A stretch of 64,000 nt of DNA from Doryteuthis pealeii (GCA_023376005.1 CM042148.1:69072758-69136757); one strand, 5' to 3'; shown: positions 39,208 through 49,104, counted from the first letter of the stretch. The notes: generated from the letters alone by a model not told the origin. A program made the numbers and translations.

Positions 39208-39886
39208 TCTTTTTGGAAATGAAGTGATTATTTCTGTGTAATGATGTTTTGTGAAGTTGGTTTTCTGGCAAGCGATATTTAGTGCAATGAACCCTTGTTA
39301 ACCAAACCTATAGATACTAATGATTACAATCAAATATAAATGAATCACTGTATAACCCATAAGTAGTTGATATGCCGTTAGATGAATAAATCAAACCTAT
39401 TGTGATGATTAAAATCAAACATTTACAAATGAATCAAATTTTGGCATTAAATAATCCATAAATAGTTGATGTGCTGTTAAACGAATAAACTAAGCCAAAC
39501 CAAACCAAAATTTTTACTATATTCCTGAAATATTACTAATAAAGATTTATCTCCCTCCTAAACGGATGAGACAAGGAGGAGGGTACTTGTCAGAATAATA
39601 TGTGGAATAATGACAGTACTGACTAAAAGAATCAATTGTCAAATTTTGACTGAGTTTGTGAAAGGTAGTTATTTTCCGTTTGCAAAAATGATTGATAATG
39701 ATAACAGAATCCCATCTCAGCTGACTGTTACAAAAAATCTTTTTCGATAGGTGAGTTTTTTTTTGAATAGGTAAAAGAAGACTCTCTAATTTCCCAAGAT
39801 GAAATGTTATTGTTTACACTATTTTAATGTCTACTGCTATTGTCTGCAGCTTTGTTGTTATTTGTCTGAATTTTTGAGTAGACCAA

Positions 39887-39888
<2 letters not shown>
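39208..39888 (+). repeat. Two diverged tail modules in unassigned sequence
   Basis: Modules at 39350-39385 (TATAACCCATAAGTAGTTGA, TATGCCGTTAG) and 39441-39485 (GGCATTAAATAATCCATAAA, TAGTTGATGTGCTGTTAAAC). The rest is unassigned AT-rich sequence. Confidence 0.55.
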
Positions 39889-39943
<55 letters not shown>

Positions 39944-40016
39944 GTGTGTGTGTGTGTGTACTAGACATGAGACTTTGATGAGTTGTGGTGCACCTGAGCA
40001 CTGTAAACAATAAATT

Positions 40017-40054
<38 letters not shown>

Positions 40055-40058
40055 TATA
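39889..40058 (+). repeat. (TA)n(GT)n array and LINE 3' end with (ATT)n tail
   Basis: TA/GT array 39889-39959. 39960-40017 repeats the LINE 3' UTR of 35696-36110 (GACATGAGACTTTGATGAGT, GCACCTGAGCACTGTAAACA, AATAAATTTC) and ends in a perfect (ATT)n then TA tract. This is an extremely 5'-truncated LINE insertion. Confidence 0.8.
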
Positions 40059-40061
40059 TTT

Positions 40062-40460
40062 TTATCAACCACTCCATTCAAGCACAATGTGACAATTTCT
40101 TAAGTGGAGTTTAACAAGTTTGATTTCAGAGTTTTCCTTCTCCTAGACCAATTACCTAACCAAGGTTAAAGAGCCCAGACTGCCCTACTACTTATCCATA
40201 GCTAGAGGGAGAATAGTTGGATGCATAAGTTTCATGTGGTGTAAGGGTTAGCAAGCTAGATTTGCAGACGCTTGTTAGTGAGTTTGATTCTCACTGGGCT
40301 CCCCTTACTTCTAGTCTTGTGCCACATCTAAGCTAAGCTTAGTAAATAACTACCTTTCCTTTAGCGTTATGTAAAATACAAACAACATCATCTAGGATTT
40401 GAACTTGGTTCGACGAGTCCATTTCCTACGACCCTAAGCATTACACAATGCACCTCTAAG
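40062..40460 (-). repeat. SINE-B, minus strand, with SINE-F inserted
   Basis: SINE-B minus copy from CAACCACTCCATTCAAGCAC to the head complement ACCCTAAGCATTACACAATG. It is interrupted inside CATACCTTTCC..TTTAGCG by a plus-strand SINE-F at about 40229-40356. Confidence 0.85.
40229..40356 (+). mobile_element. SINE-F, inserted in SINE-B
   Basis: TTCATGTGGTGTAAGGGTTA (A box), GAGTTTGATTCTCACTGGGC (B box), then ACTTCTAGTCTTGTGCCACA and GCTTAGTAAATAACTACCTT. Length about 128 bp. The best SINE-F copy here; tRNA type not assigned. No clean target duplication seen. Confidence 0.65.
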
Positions 40461-40593
40461 TATAGAGATAAACACAATATGAAAACCAATAATTGAAAAG
40501 ACTAAGTCTTTTTAAAGTAAATTACTTTAAAAATAGAAATGTCTGAAAATAACTGATGCGATTGGATTTTACATTTCAAGTTGTACACCAATA

Positions 40594-40599
<6 letters not shown>

Positions 40600-40638
<39 letters not shown>
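40600..40638 (+). repeat. (TA)n microsatellite
   Basis: TA array upstream of the foldback HHR-SINE. Confidence 0.95.
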
Positions 40639-40643
<5 letters not shown>

Positions 40644-40683
40644 AGTATACACAAGCGATGTGTTTTGATATGGCTTTTTTTAG

Positions 40684-40999
40684 CCGACAATTTTTTGGAG
40701 AATATGTGCTTAATTGAAGTCGTACCTAATTTTGAAAGTTAATTAATTAATAATTAATTAATTAGGCAGGCATACCTATTCAAATGTAAGGCTAAACAAA
40801 TCAAGAAAAATCAATCTCTGTATGTACATTAGGCCTTATCAGCAGAGCTATAGATAGGAAGACCGCCTTGTACGTGATTCGAACCCTGACTGTCAAGCGA
40901 TTTGTTTAGCCTTACATTTGAATAGGTATGCCCGCCTAATTAATTAATTATTAATTAACTTTCAAAATTAGGTATGACTTCAATTAAGCACATATTCTC

Positions 41000-41003
<4 letters not shown>
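40684..41003 (-). mobile_element. HHR-SINE copy 2, rearranged into a foldback
   Basis: The 3' body of the HHR-SINE (GGAGAATATGTGCTTAATTG.. to ..AAATGTAAGGCTAAACAAATC, 40697-40805) is inverted at 40898-41001, giving ~105 bp arms. Between them lie the hammerhead remnant and a truncated tRNA-like part with the B box GGGTTCGAATCACG. The outer end TAGCCGACAA at 40681 is the same as in copy 1. TA arrays flank both sides. Confidence 0.8.
40816..40847 (-). ncRNA. Hammerhead ribozyme remnant
   Basis: Minus strand: stem I CUCUG, CUGAUAA (G8 changed to A), a shortened GGCC-UA in place of stem II plus G12/A13, then AUGUACAUA and stem I CAGAG. Stem I and the cleavage site are kept but the core is deleted, so it cannot be active. 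Confidence 0.75.

Positions 41004-41036
<33 letters not shown>
41002..41036 (+). repeat. (TA)n microsatellite
   Basis: TA array directly at the right end of the foldback HHR-SINE. Confidence 0.95.
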
Positions 41037-41037
<1 letters not shown>

Positions 41038-41189
41038 TATGATTGTAATGCTTTTTGTATTAATAGGCATTCAAAAACTATGACATCATTATTTGAATGA
41101 GATCTTCAAAAGTTCTTCAATGCCTTATTTGCTCAAAAGTCAGATTATTCAAAATGATTTCCCAGGTTGGGTCATTGCTATGCTCAGAT

Positions 41190-41500
41190 AGACAGTGAAC
41201 ACCTAAAGAAGGCTGGAGGATGAAGCAGCTGAAATTTGTTTGATGAGGATAACAGTCCGAAAAATCAAAATAATACATTGTTATATTCACGTTTCTGATG
41301 CTACACCCTTTGGTCATCGTTTTTTAAAGATTTTTAATTGATTGCAATGGAATATTGAAAATATAAATAGCTATGATTATTTGTATTATTTGTATTATTC
41401 GGACTATTGTCCTCATCTTTATTGTTATATATGAAACAATAAAGATGAGGACAATAATCTGAATAATCCAAAAAATACAAATTATCAAGTCTCATCTCAA
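41190..41500. repeat. SINE-I scraps, including an inverted pair
   Basis: 41195-41275 has GAACACCTAAAGAAGGCTGG, AGCTGAAAT and GATGAGGATAACAGTCCG (diverged core and 3' part). 41380-41428 and 41438-41490 are the SINE-I 3' part in opposite orientations (CGGACTATTGTCCTCATCTT / AAGATGAGGACAATAATCTG) around an 8 nt AT loop. Confidence 0.75.
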
Positions 41501-41694
41501 AAGTTCAGAGAAATAGCTATGATTATAATAAAAAATAATTCTGTCCTTTTTGAGTGAAATAAAATTATACCATAGAATATAGACCTGAACTTAATCAATA
41601 CCATACAACATGATACCCAATGGTGCTAACACAATGTTAAAACCAATTACTAAAAAGTATAAATATAAATACACAACATATATTACTTCCTAAC

Positions 41695-41825
41695 TGTTAG
41701 GCATGACATAACCCCAGACGGGTTGATATGCTGTTAAAAATCAACCAACCAAGATTTACAAATAAACTAAATTTTGACATTAAATAACCCATAAGGGTTT
41801 GATATGCTGTTAAATAGACCAAGCC
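41695..41825 (+). repeat. Two tail modules in tandem
   Basis: 41703-41742: GGCATGACATAACCCCAGAC, GGGTTGATATGCTGTTAAA (family H type). 41777-41815: GACATTAAATAACCCATAAG, GGTTTGATATGCTGTTAAA. Confidence 0.8.
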
Positions 41826-42069
41826 AAATTTACAATACTCAGATTTCTCTATTCCCTTGTCTCTGGCAATCATGTTAACTTTCATGTTACTTTCAAGTCA
41901 AGGTCATCTTTTATGTCTTGCTATTTTAGATCTTCTCATAAAATCTCAATCCTTGGGAACTTTCCAATTTACAAAACCTCAAATTCAATACAACACTCAA
42001 ATCATTGCTTGGTTCGTTTTGTCTTTAAATGTCTCTTAAGATGAGTGTAGAAAACTACACAATTAGACA

Positions 42070-42447
42070 ACAACCCTGTTGGCAGGGCTGGAGAATAGGC
42101 TGACTGCCACTCTGAAGAGGGATAACATTTTCCCAACGAGTTCACCTATTGGCCGTGGGTGTCAACCTGTGATATTTAAGGACAGGATCCTGGTGGCTGA
42201 GCAGTCCTTGACTTGCAACACTACACTTTGGCCCTTACTTAGGCTAGACGGGTGGAGGGAGAGGCACTTTCCAATCAGTCAGCTGGTAACACTTATATGA
42301 TTGTCCTGACCCAATTGATTTTATGGTAAACCCCCAACTCTTTTTATCATGTATATGCTAAAAGTTGGTGGTTGAGGGTTTTAGTGTCCTGGGTATGATG
42401 TTAAACTGCATCTAGTGGTGAGGTTCCAATTCTGGAGATCTGGGGTT
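42070..42447 (+). repeat. Element C, 5' two-thirds
   Basis: From CCCTGTTGGCAGGGCTGGAG through GGTGGCTGAGCAGTCCTTGA to GTGAGGTTCCAATTCTGGAG. The 3' part is missing; it ends in a CTTTCTTTC run. Confidence 0.85.
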
Positions 42448-42529
42448 TTTCTTCTCTTTCTTTCTTTCTAATAACAACGGAATGGTCCATTATATAGCTA
42501 ATGTGAAGACACTCATGAAGAATAAGAAT

Positions 42530-42640
42530 TCTGTGGATAAGCAACACCAGACACTCTGGATTTACATTTTTGCATTTTGGACAGTCTCTTTTTAAGTAGA
42601 GGGCGTTGCAAGATCATAACAAGTGTATTAATATATAGAT
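42530..42640 (+). repeat. Family J fragment
   Basis: AAGCAACACCAGACACTCTG, GATTTACATTTTTGCATTTT, then a shortened GGCGTTGCAAGATCATAAC, diverged from the 24 kb copies. Confidence 0.75.
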
Positions 42641-42939
42641 TATGTCATCATTAAAATCTGCACCAAATACAAAATAAATACCATCATTTATTGTAAAAAA
42701 TGATTATTATAGCTTTACTTTAAGTTTAACCGTATGGTTTCCAATAGCGAACCAACAAACTTTCTCTCTTATATATATATATATACAATGAGGGAGATAC
42801 CTAAGGCCAGATTGGTCTGTTTCAGTGATGTTTCTTTCTTTTTTTTTTTTAATTCAAGAGATTGAGGTTCTGAAAGCGGTTTTGTTTTGTATTTTTGGTT
42901 GGAAGCAATGGAAATTCTGTACCATTGTTCTGGCAATCT

Positions 42940-43245
42940 AGAAGGATCAAATGTGCCATAAAGAGCGCAATTGCAGCAGAGATGGTGGCATTAGTAGGGG
43001 GGCATTGAGAGATGTAGTTTATTGAAGTCTATTGTCAGTGGGATATTCAGAAATAACGTCAAGGAAATGGTTTGTTCAATTCAGGCAATAACTGACAACG
43101 ATTCCTTGTTTGATGCAATTCATTCTACTCACTCCAATGTAAGTCTTTTATATCAACGGTTGCCAACAGGTCAGCTTGGATTAGCTAATAGACCAGAAGA
43201 ACAACTACCAGGCAAATATATCAATGACACCATCTATGCTGATCA
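42940..43245 (+). pseudogene. Coding-like fragment with RNase H-like motif
   Basis: The frame from ATG 43022 contains ITDNDSLFDAIHSTHS, which resembles the T-D-N-x-S-L-x-D-A-I-x-S-T motif of RNase H domains in some copia-like retroelements (recalled). The next part, LLYQRLPTGQLGLANRPEEQ, was not recognised. The frame then enters a (CT)n array. Stops upstream at about 43008-43020 show it is broken. Assignment is tentative. Confidence 0.3.
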
Positions 43246-43277
43246 AACCCTCTCTCTCTCTCTCTCTCTCTCTCTCC
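43246..43277 (+). repeat. (CT)n microsatellite
   Basis: Perfect CT dinucleotides. Confidence 0.95.
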
Positions 43278-43380
43278 AGTTACAAAAGGGAGCAACCCCA
43301 TTCTTGACCTTCTTTTAGTCTTTGTTCTTTGAACAGTACAGTTGAACCTTTTTGCTAATTAATATCTCTTCTACATATTG

Positions 43381-43668
43381 GATGCATGTAATATAGTGTT
43401 TAGAGTCATAGGAAATGGTCTCCTCGATCAGAGTTCAAATTCTGGTTGAAGCTGTTTCACCTAACGCTAATACCCTTGGGGAAAGGTTTGCATCCAACTA
43501 CTCTCCCTCAAACTATGGGTAAATAGTAGGGCAGACTGGGCTCTTTAATCTTGGTATGGAAACCAGTCTATGAGAAGGAAAACTCTGAATTTAAAACTGT
43601 TAGACTCCACTTAAGAAATTGCCCTTGTGTCATATCCTGCTCGCACAGAGGGGTTGGTGTGTATATAT

Positions 43669-43704
<36 letters not shown>
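43381..43704 (+). repeat. SINE-B, near full-length, with (TA)n
   Basis: Head weak (ATATAGTGTTTAGAG), B box AGAGTTCAAATTCTGG, body GCTAATACCCTTGGGGAAAG, end GCACAGAGGGGTTGGTGTG, then (TA)n 43661-43704. Confidence 0.85.
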
Positions 43705-44087
43705 GTGATTGCCTACAAGTAGTTCAGTTGTGAGCACGCAGATGGCCCACTGATCCAGCTTGTTTTTATATACCCTGTCACACATATGAGACCCTCGACA
43801 TACAGGCCCTGCCACGCAGGTCAGACTTCAATGTAGGAAGTGTTTCCATGGCATCTGTCATGTGTCGCTTCAGGATGGAGGGCTCGACTAACCTTACCTC
43901 AAACTTCTTACAGCTACCATCGGCCTATCTTTCCATGAGGATGTGTATCCAGCCCACCTTCTGTCAATTGGTCCTTATCGCTGAAACTGACTTCCCCAAG
44001 GGCATCGATGTCAGCCCCATATCGAGATGCTCCCCTGTCACGATACCAGTACGTAGTTTGGGGTTTCCCAATCTCTCAAGATCGGGA
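43705..44087 (-). other. GC-richer block with TATA motif, unassigned
   Basis: Base composition is clearly less AT-rich than its surroundings. On the minus strand GGGTATATAAAAACAAGC (about 43778-43761) is TATA-like. Neither the plus-strand frame from 43848 nor minus-strand frames show a known domain. It could be a retroelement LTR or promoter. Uncertain. Confidence 0.3.
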
Positions 44088-44089
44088 TA

Positions 44090-44131
<42 letters not shown>
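44088..44131 (+). repeat. (TA)n microsatellite
   Basis: TA array closing the GC-richer block. Confidence 0.95.
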
Positions 44132-44134
<3 letters not shown>

Positions 44135-44535
44135 TCCACATACTGCTTGTTCATGGAAGAATGTATATAATTTTACCTGTTTGGACATGTTTGTACATTC
44201 TTTCTTTTAATATCACTTGTATATATATTTTTTATATATTAAATGCTGAATGTTCCTGTATTGTCTCTTTCATTCTGTTGGGTTCAGTGTTAATATATCA
44301 TGGATATACTAATGCTGATATTGGCCCTTGGTGAGTAGGGACTCTATGAAATATCTTCCCTATGACCAAGTTTTCCAGTTCTAGTTTTGATGAAGACTTA
44401 GAAGTTAATAGATATCATCAAGAGATTAATGTTTATGATTTCCTTTTATTTCATTTTTCTAGGGGCAATTTTTAAAAAGTTAAAAATTCAAGTAGCTCAC
44501 ATTCTTCAACTATACATATATAAAGGGTAGATGGA

Positions 44536-44650
44536 GAGACACACCTATCTGCTCCTCACTTTACCGCATCGATCCCTGTGCTACTCGTATGCTGAGTTGG
44601 TGAGGGCAGGTATCGAACCAAGCCGAACCCTCTACCGACTGAGTTATCAT
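44536..44650 (-). repeat. SINE-A head half, minus strand
   Basis: ACACACCTATCTGCTCCTCA to the head complement TCTACCGACTGAGTTATCAT. The tail half is missing. Confidence 0.8.
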
Positions 44651-44699
44651 ACTGTAGTATATCCACAGGTCCTGCTAGTGTTTGAAATATGCCAGACTA

Positions 44700-44995
44700 C
44701 ACAGTGCAGGGTAGTGTCGTAAGTTATGTTATTGACTGGCTTCATAGGGGGGTTTTGGGTCTTCCAACATAATACCCTCCTCAGCCAGCCAGACCCCGTT
44801 GGAGACGATCAAACTCCAACACGCCACCCATTTGCAACGCCAACAGAAAAATGATAAGAATACGCCAACGCAATCCTCGACCTCTTTATATCCGATTGGC
44901 CAATTCCACAGCCAATCAGCGATAAGGGTAGTTTTTATAATCAGGTATATAGTATGTATGTCAGGTGAGTATGTATAATTGCTATTATCCATGGA
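44700..44995 (-). promoter_or_regulatory. Promoter-like segment of unknown repeat
   Basis: Minus strand: GATTGGCTG and CCAATCGG (CCAAT-type boxes, 44919-44893), then GGATATAAAG (TATA-like, 44893-44884), then a GGCTGAGGAGGGT..GACCCAAAAC segment (44783-44748). The spacing fits a Pol II promoter. A CTGAGGA followed by a hairpin and AAAAC loosely echoes the mutated hammerhead at 23305, but no stem I forms. Confidence 0.4.
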
Positions 44996-44999
44996 TTTT

Positions 45000-45760
45000 A
45001 CATTTCATACAACGTTCTTAAATTTTTCATCCTAATAGCTTTGTTTTAAAATCCAGTAAAGATAAACTATACAAGATATCCATTTATATTTCCCCATCTT
45101 GTATATCTTAAGATTTTATTTTAATGCTTAAAAAAACGCATTAATCTTAAATCGTAATCTTTTATAAGTTGATCTTTGAAATCTGGCCAACTCATTGTTG
45201 ATTTATTCTTAAAACATTTTTGTAGGGTGGCCCTTTAGGTTTTGATCAACGAGATATTTGATTTATAATATTGTGTGGGTCATCCCCCTTATTTTGGGGG
45301 CCCAGTAATCCTTCAATTTATTATAATAATTGTATGTAGTTTAACGTTTGGATCCTTCTGATAATGTTGGAAAAAAAACAAATGGAAGTTCTAAAAACTC
45401 TCATCTGGAAAATCTTGGAATGGAAAAAGTATTCTCATCAACATTCTTGGAAATGAAGATGCATTGCTTAATTTGTCTGTCAGAAGAGAATGATATTTAT
45501 AAGGGTCGTTATGTCAGGTGAGGCAGGAAACAGGTAAGATTCATAATTGTCAATCTAACTCAGACGGGAAATCTTTTAGATTTCACTTTAACCCTTTCAC
45601 TGAGTTGAATTTCTAAATTCTTAATCATTGTTCTCCAGAGTGCTAATAAGATGTTAGAAATCACCACTTTTATTTATAGACCTTCCCATAACCAGCAGCA
45701 ATCATTGATCAATAAAAAATGACATAGAATGCATTTAAGGTCATTGGTAATTGCCCTGAA
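45000..45760. other. No feature seen
   Basis: Unassigned AT-rich sequence with no recognised repeat or coding relic. Confidence 0.4.
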
Positions 45761-45763
45761 ATC

Positions 45764-46050
45764 AGCGATGGATAAATAGTAGGGCGGACTGGGGTCTTTA
45801 ACCTTGGTTAGGCAACTGGTCTAGGAGAAGGAAAACTCTGAATTCAAACCTGTTGAACTCCGCTTAAGAAATTGACCTTGTGTCACATCCTGCTCGTGGG
45901 AAGGGTTGGTAGATATATATATATATATGATACTTTGGTCTTGATGTAGTCAGTAATCTGGTTTTACAGATCATATTTACTCAGTTCGGAGTTTGATTCT
46001 CATTGTTACCCCCATGGCCTTGTGCCAACACCTTAGTGAATAAGTAATAG
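45764..46050 (+). repeat. SINE-B 3' half, (TA)n, then SINE-F-like fragment
   Basis: SINE-B from GATGGATAAATAGTAGGGCG to GGGAAGGGTTGGTAGATA (45766-45914). TA array to 45928. 45935-46050 has GGAGTTTGATTCTCATTG (B-box-like) and CCTTGTGCCAACACC, a diverged SINE-F. Confidence 0.75.
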
Positions 46051-46454
46051 ATGATAGTACTCGTCAAAGACAGAAAATTGCCACCGTGTGTGTGTTTCTT
46101 TTCCTTTTCTTTTGGAACCAAAGAACAATTCCAGAAGATGCTAAATTATGTGTTTACCATTCTCGCTCAGTAATTATTTTTGTGTGTTTGAGGGGAAAAA
46201 TTGTTTATCGTAAAAAAAAAAAAGAACCTGTAGAAGTAAGCAGTAGTTATCAGAATTTAATTACAGTGTCTGTTGCTTTTCCACCAACTGTTTTGGAGGA
46301 AAGAGAATACCAAAAGCAAGAATCCATTTTACTGACTGGATTGCTTAAATAAAATGTTTATCTTGCTGTCTTATTTCTTTGCAGTATGTTTTGGCAGTGG
46401 TGAAAATGGTTTGTTCTTCAGGGCAGATTTATCTGGGAACTTCTCCATACGATG
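46051..46454. other. No feature seen
   Basis: An 88-codon frame from 46086 shows no recognisable motif. Confidence 0.35.
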
Positions 46455-46458
46455 GTCG

Positions 46459-46683
46459 GACCATATGACCTTTAGGTACCTCTTTTTGATCTCGATTAAG
46501 AAAGGACATATTTTTTCACTTACGCCATCAATATCCAGTTGTTTGTTAGGGTTAGGGTTTGTTTTATAATTTAATAAAAATAATCTAAAAATCGTCTGTT
46601 AAAACAACCAGATATTGACGGTGTAAATGAAAAATGTCCTTCTTAATAGAGATCAAAAGGGGTGCCTAATGGTCACGATGGTC
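46459..46683. mobile_element. Foldback element, ~80 bp arms
   Basis: GACCATATGACCTTTAGGTA, TTTTTGATCTCGATTAAGAA, AGGACATATTTTTTC at the left pair with GAAAAATGTCCTTCTTAATA, GAGATCAAAAGGGGTGCCTA, ATGGTC at the right, with mismatches. The loop contains TTAGGGTTAGGGTTT. No coding capacity. Confidence 0.7.
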
Positions 46684-47315
46684 TGTATTATATACCCATA
46701 TACCCTCGTTGGGTATATATACAAGAGTGATAGTCTTCAAGTGATAGAGAGTAGAGACACTAGAGAGAGAGACAGACAGATAGTTGTTTACTTACTTGTT
46801 CTTCTCTATCTTCTTCCTCTCCACTTCAGCCATGATGTGAATGTCTAGGTTCTTGCTTTACTTCTTTGTATCTTCATTGAGTCGCCATGTTGGATCTTTA
46901 CTTCTTTCTACTTTGTCTGTTCTTCTAACTTGTTGTTGCTTCATTTTCTAACTAAGGGCTTCTTTTCAAGGGCATCTTTTAAGTCATGTAATAACTAGCA
47001 AGACTTGTATTACTTTGATCAAAGCTTTTATTTAAGCCCATTTTCTAACAAACTGCGCGGAGTCACCAGACCCAAGCAGAAATACCTTCTCTGCTTGGCG
47101 TCTGGCTGCAAAACTGACTTAACTAAGTCTCATGTGACTTGTGATATTCTAACTGTCTGGTAGTTTTCCATTCCCTGATCTGAAAACACTGGCACCTGGG
47201 TACAGGTGTTGTCAAAACCCTACGCCACCATATAATTATGCAACAGTCTGGTTCTGTTTGTCTCTCTTGTATTAATTCTTCAGCAGTGACCATTTCTGTA
47301 TTTTTCTCTAAATTT
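46684..47315. other. No feature seen
   Basis: Unassigned; GAGAGAGACAGACAGATAG microrepeat near 46763. Confidence 0.35.
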
Positions 47316-47317
47316 TT

Positions 47318-47575
47318 TAGATGATGCTTGATAATTTGTATTATTTGGAATTTTGTCCTCATCTTTATTGTTATATAGACAACGTTTCGACTGATGGGCT
47401 CTCCGGCCTTCTTCAGGTGTTTCTTGGCAAATTTGGGAACCTTTTTGGCAGATAAGCAACACCAGATAATCAGGATTTACATTTTTGCTTTTCATCTTGG
47501 AAGATTTGGACGGTCTCATTTTTAACTAGAGGGTGTTGCAAGATGTTAACATTTTGTAGGAGCATGAGTATTATC
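47318..47575 (-). repeat. SINE-I 3' fragment joined to family J
   Basis: 47325-47445: GATGCTTGATAATTTGTATT, TTGTCCTCATCTTTATTGTT, CTCTCCGGCCTTCTTCAGG (SINE-I, minus strand, core CTGAAGA..GTCGAAACGTTGTC). 47450-47575: AAGCAACACCAGATAATCAG etc. (family J, plus orientation). Broken minus-strand frames across them are shadows. Confidence 0.75.
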
Positions 47576-48215
47576 ATATATATATATATATATATTACCA
47601 GATTTTTTGGGGGGGGATTAGGGCGACTTTTAAGATTGTTTAAAATATTTTTTAGATATATGCACAGGTGTTATAAATATGAATCAATTTTCAAGGTAAA
47701 TTTAAAAATTGAACAGGCAAATGAACTCCTAACCATGCCTTTCCTATGCTTATATTGACATCACTTTCTAGGTGTGTAAAATGGTCTACTAATTTCAGTC
47801 TTGCCATCCAGTGTAGAGATGTTTCCATATTGTTTAAAACACATGGACTTGGTTTTATTTAAATTCACTTAGAGGCCAGTGCATCTTGCTGCCTGTAGTT
47901 TGGGTAGGTGTATTTGTGAGAAATTCTAGATCATCTACATATTTTATATATATATATATTACATAATTGTTCTATCACAGATATTGAGCACTTCCCTAGT
48001 AATACTGCATAAATTGGCACACACCTAACTCATCAAGTGAGATAGTGTTAACCATACACTGTGGTAATATATATATATATATATATATGCTACTATTAAC
48101 ACACTCGCCTACCCGTATTTTAACAGCATGTCAAACCCACAAAAACACTTCAACTTTTATAGTTCTCCTATAATGCTCCCTTTCTAATAATAACAATTTC
48201 TTCAAATAAGAAATT
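47574..48215. other. (TA)n arrays in unassigned sequence
   Basis: TA arrays at 47574-47595, 47944-47960 and 48067-48090; otherwise nothing recognised. Confidence 0.5.
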
Positions 48216-48254
48216 TTCTCCTGACGATGACCTAAGGTTGAAACTAGTTGAGAA
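48216..48254 (+). ncRNA. Hammerhead ribozyme-like motif
   Basis: Plus strand: stem I UUCUC (48216-48220), CUGACGA (48221-48227), one U, stem II GACC/GGUU with UAA loop, GAAA (48240-48243), C-UA-G stem III, GUU cleavage triplet (48247-48249), stem I GAGAA (48250-48254). Stem I is a perfect 5 bp. The single extra U between A9 and stem II departs from consensus and may weaken or abolish activity. Confidence 0.6.
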
Positions 48255-48323
48255 TAAACAATATACAAGAAATATTCCTGATTGCCTTAATACTTTTTGC
48301 TCGTACTATATATATATATATAT

Positions 48324-48472
48324 ATTATAATAATGGTACACAGTAATAACCTACAAAGTACTCATGCAATCAACTGCGATTAAAAAATGTCTTGATTAAT
48401 CCAGTGTATTTAACCCTGAAGATCCTTATGGTGAAACTCTAGTAGGTTATTACTGTGTACCATTATAATAAT
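48324..48472 (+). mobile_element. Foldback element containing a hammerhead-like motif
   Basis: ATGGTACACAGTAATAACCT followed by AC (left arm, to 48354) is inverted from 48442 as GTAGGTTATTACTGTGTACC. At least 25 bp pair perfectly. The loop holds a hammerhead-like core at 48411-48449, whose 3' stem I strand is the start of the right arm. The design matches the foldback at 17710. Confidence 0.7.
48411..48449 (+). ncRNA. Hammerhead ribozyme-like motif in foldback
   Basis: Stem I UAACC (48411-48415), CUGAAGA (48416-48422), UCC-UUAU-GGU as stem II with a U-U mismatch at its base, GAAA (48433-48436), C-UCUA-G stem III, GUA triplet (48442-48444), stem I GGUUA (48445-48449). The core bases are intact except for the weak first pair of stem II. 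Confidence 0.6.
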
Positions 48473-48479
48473 AAATTTG

Positions 48480-49100
48480 CTCTACTCACGTATTGAGCAC
48501 TTTATATTTGTTATATCGCTGTCTTATCATTGTGAAACTTGCATCAACTAACCATTGTGACCATTTTCACCGGTAAGTCACCACTTCCACAAATACTATA
48601 TATATATGAATGTGTGTGTGTGTAGATATGTTCTAATTTTGTTATTCTTAAAAACACTTTCAATATGAATTCCATAAATAGGAAGTTATTTACATTGAAC
48701 TTAAAGGTCACCAAATGCGTTTTTTAAGTGTGTAATAATAATTCCTCCTTTCAGAAAATTAGATCTTATTATTCTGTTTACCCTGATATTTTCATATTTG
48801 TTTTTGAAAAGCTGAAGATCTATTTCAAGCATCAAATGAATCAAATCACTTTCTAGTTTGAAGAAAGTCATTGACTTTTGAACATTGATTTTTTGTTTTC
48901 ATTTTTATTTTATTTTTTTGCCTGAAATAAAATGTCTGGCCTGGTAACGTTAGATACATATTGATGATGACATGTTGTACAACAGACTGAAGATTTTTCT
49001 TTGTTTTTTTTGCTTTTTTTGTTTCGTTTTTGTTTTTGTATGTTCTTTGTGGAAATTGCACAGAAATTGCATTGAAGTTTATGCTGGGTTTGAGTTTGAG
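48480..49100. other. No feature seen
   Basis: Unassigned AT-rich sequence; (TG)n near 48610. Confidence 0.4.
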
Positions 49101-49104
49101 TTTT

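Noticed and set aside
44745..44790. Hammerhead ribozyme on the minus strand (CTGAGGAGGGT..ACCCAAAAC)
   Set aside because: The GAAA box is AAAA, stem III needs a 15 nt loop and no stem I pairs.
46546..46560. Interstitial telomere array
   Set aside because: Only two TTAGGG units; too short to call, mentioned only because of its place in a foldback loop.
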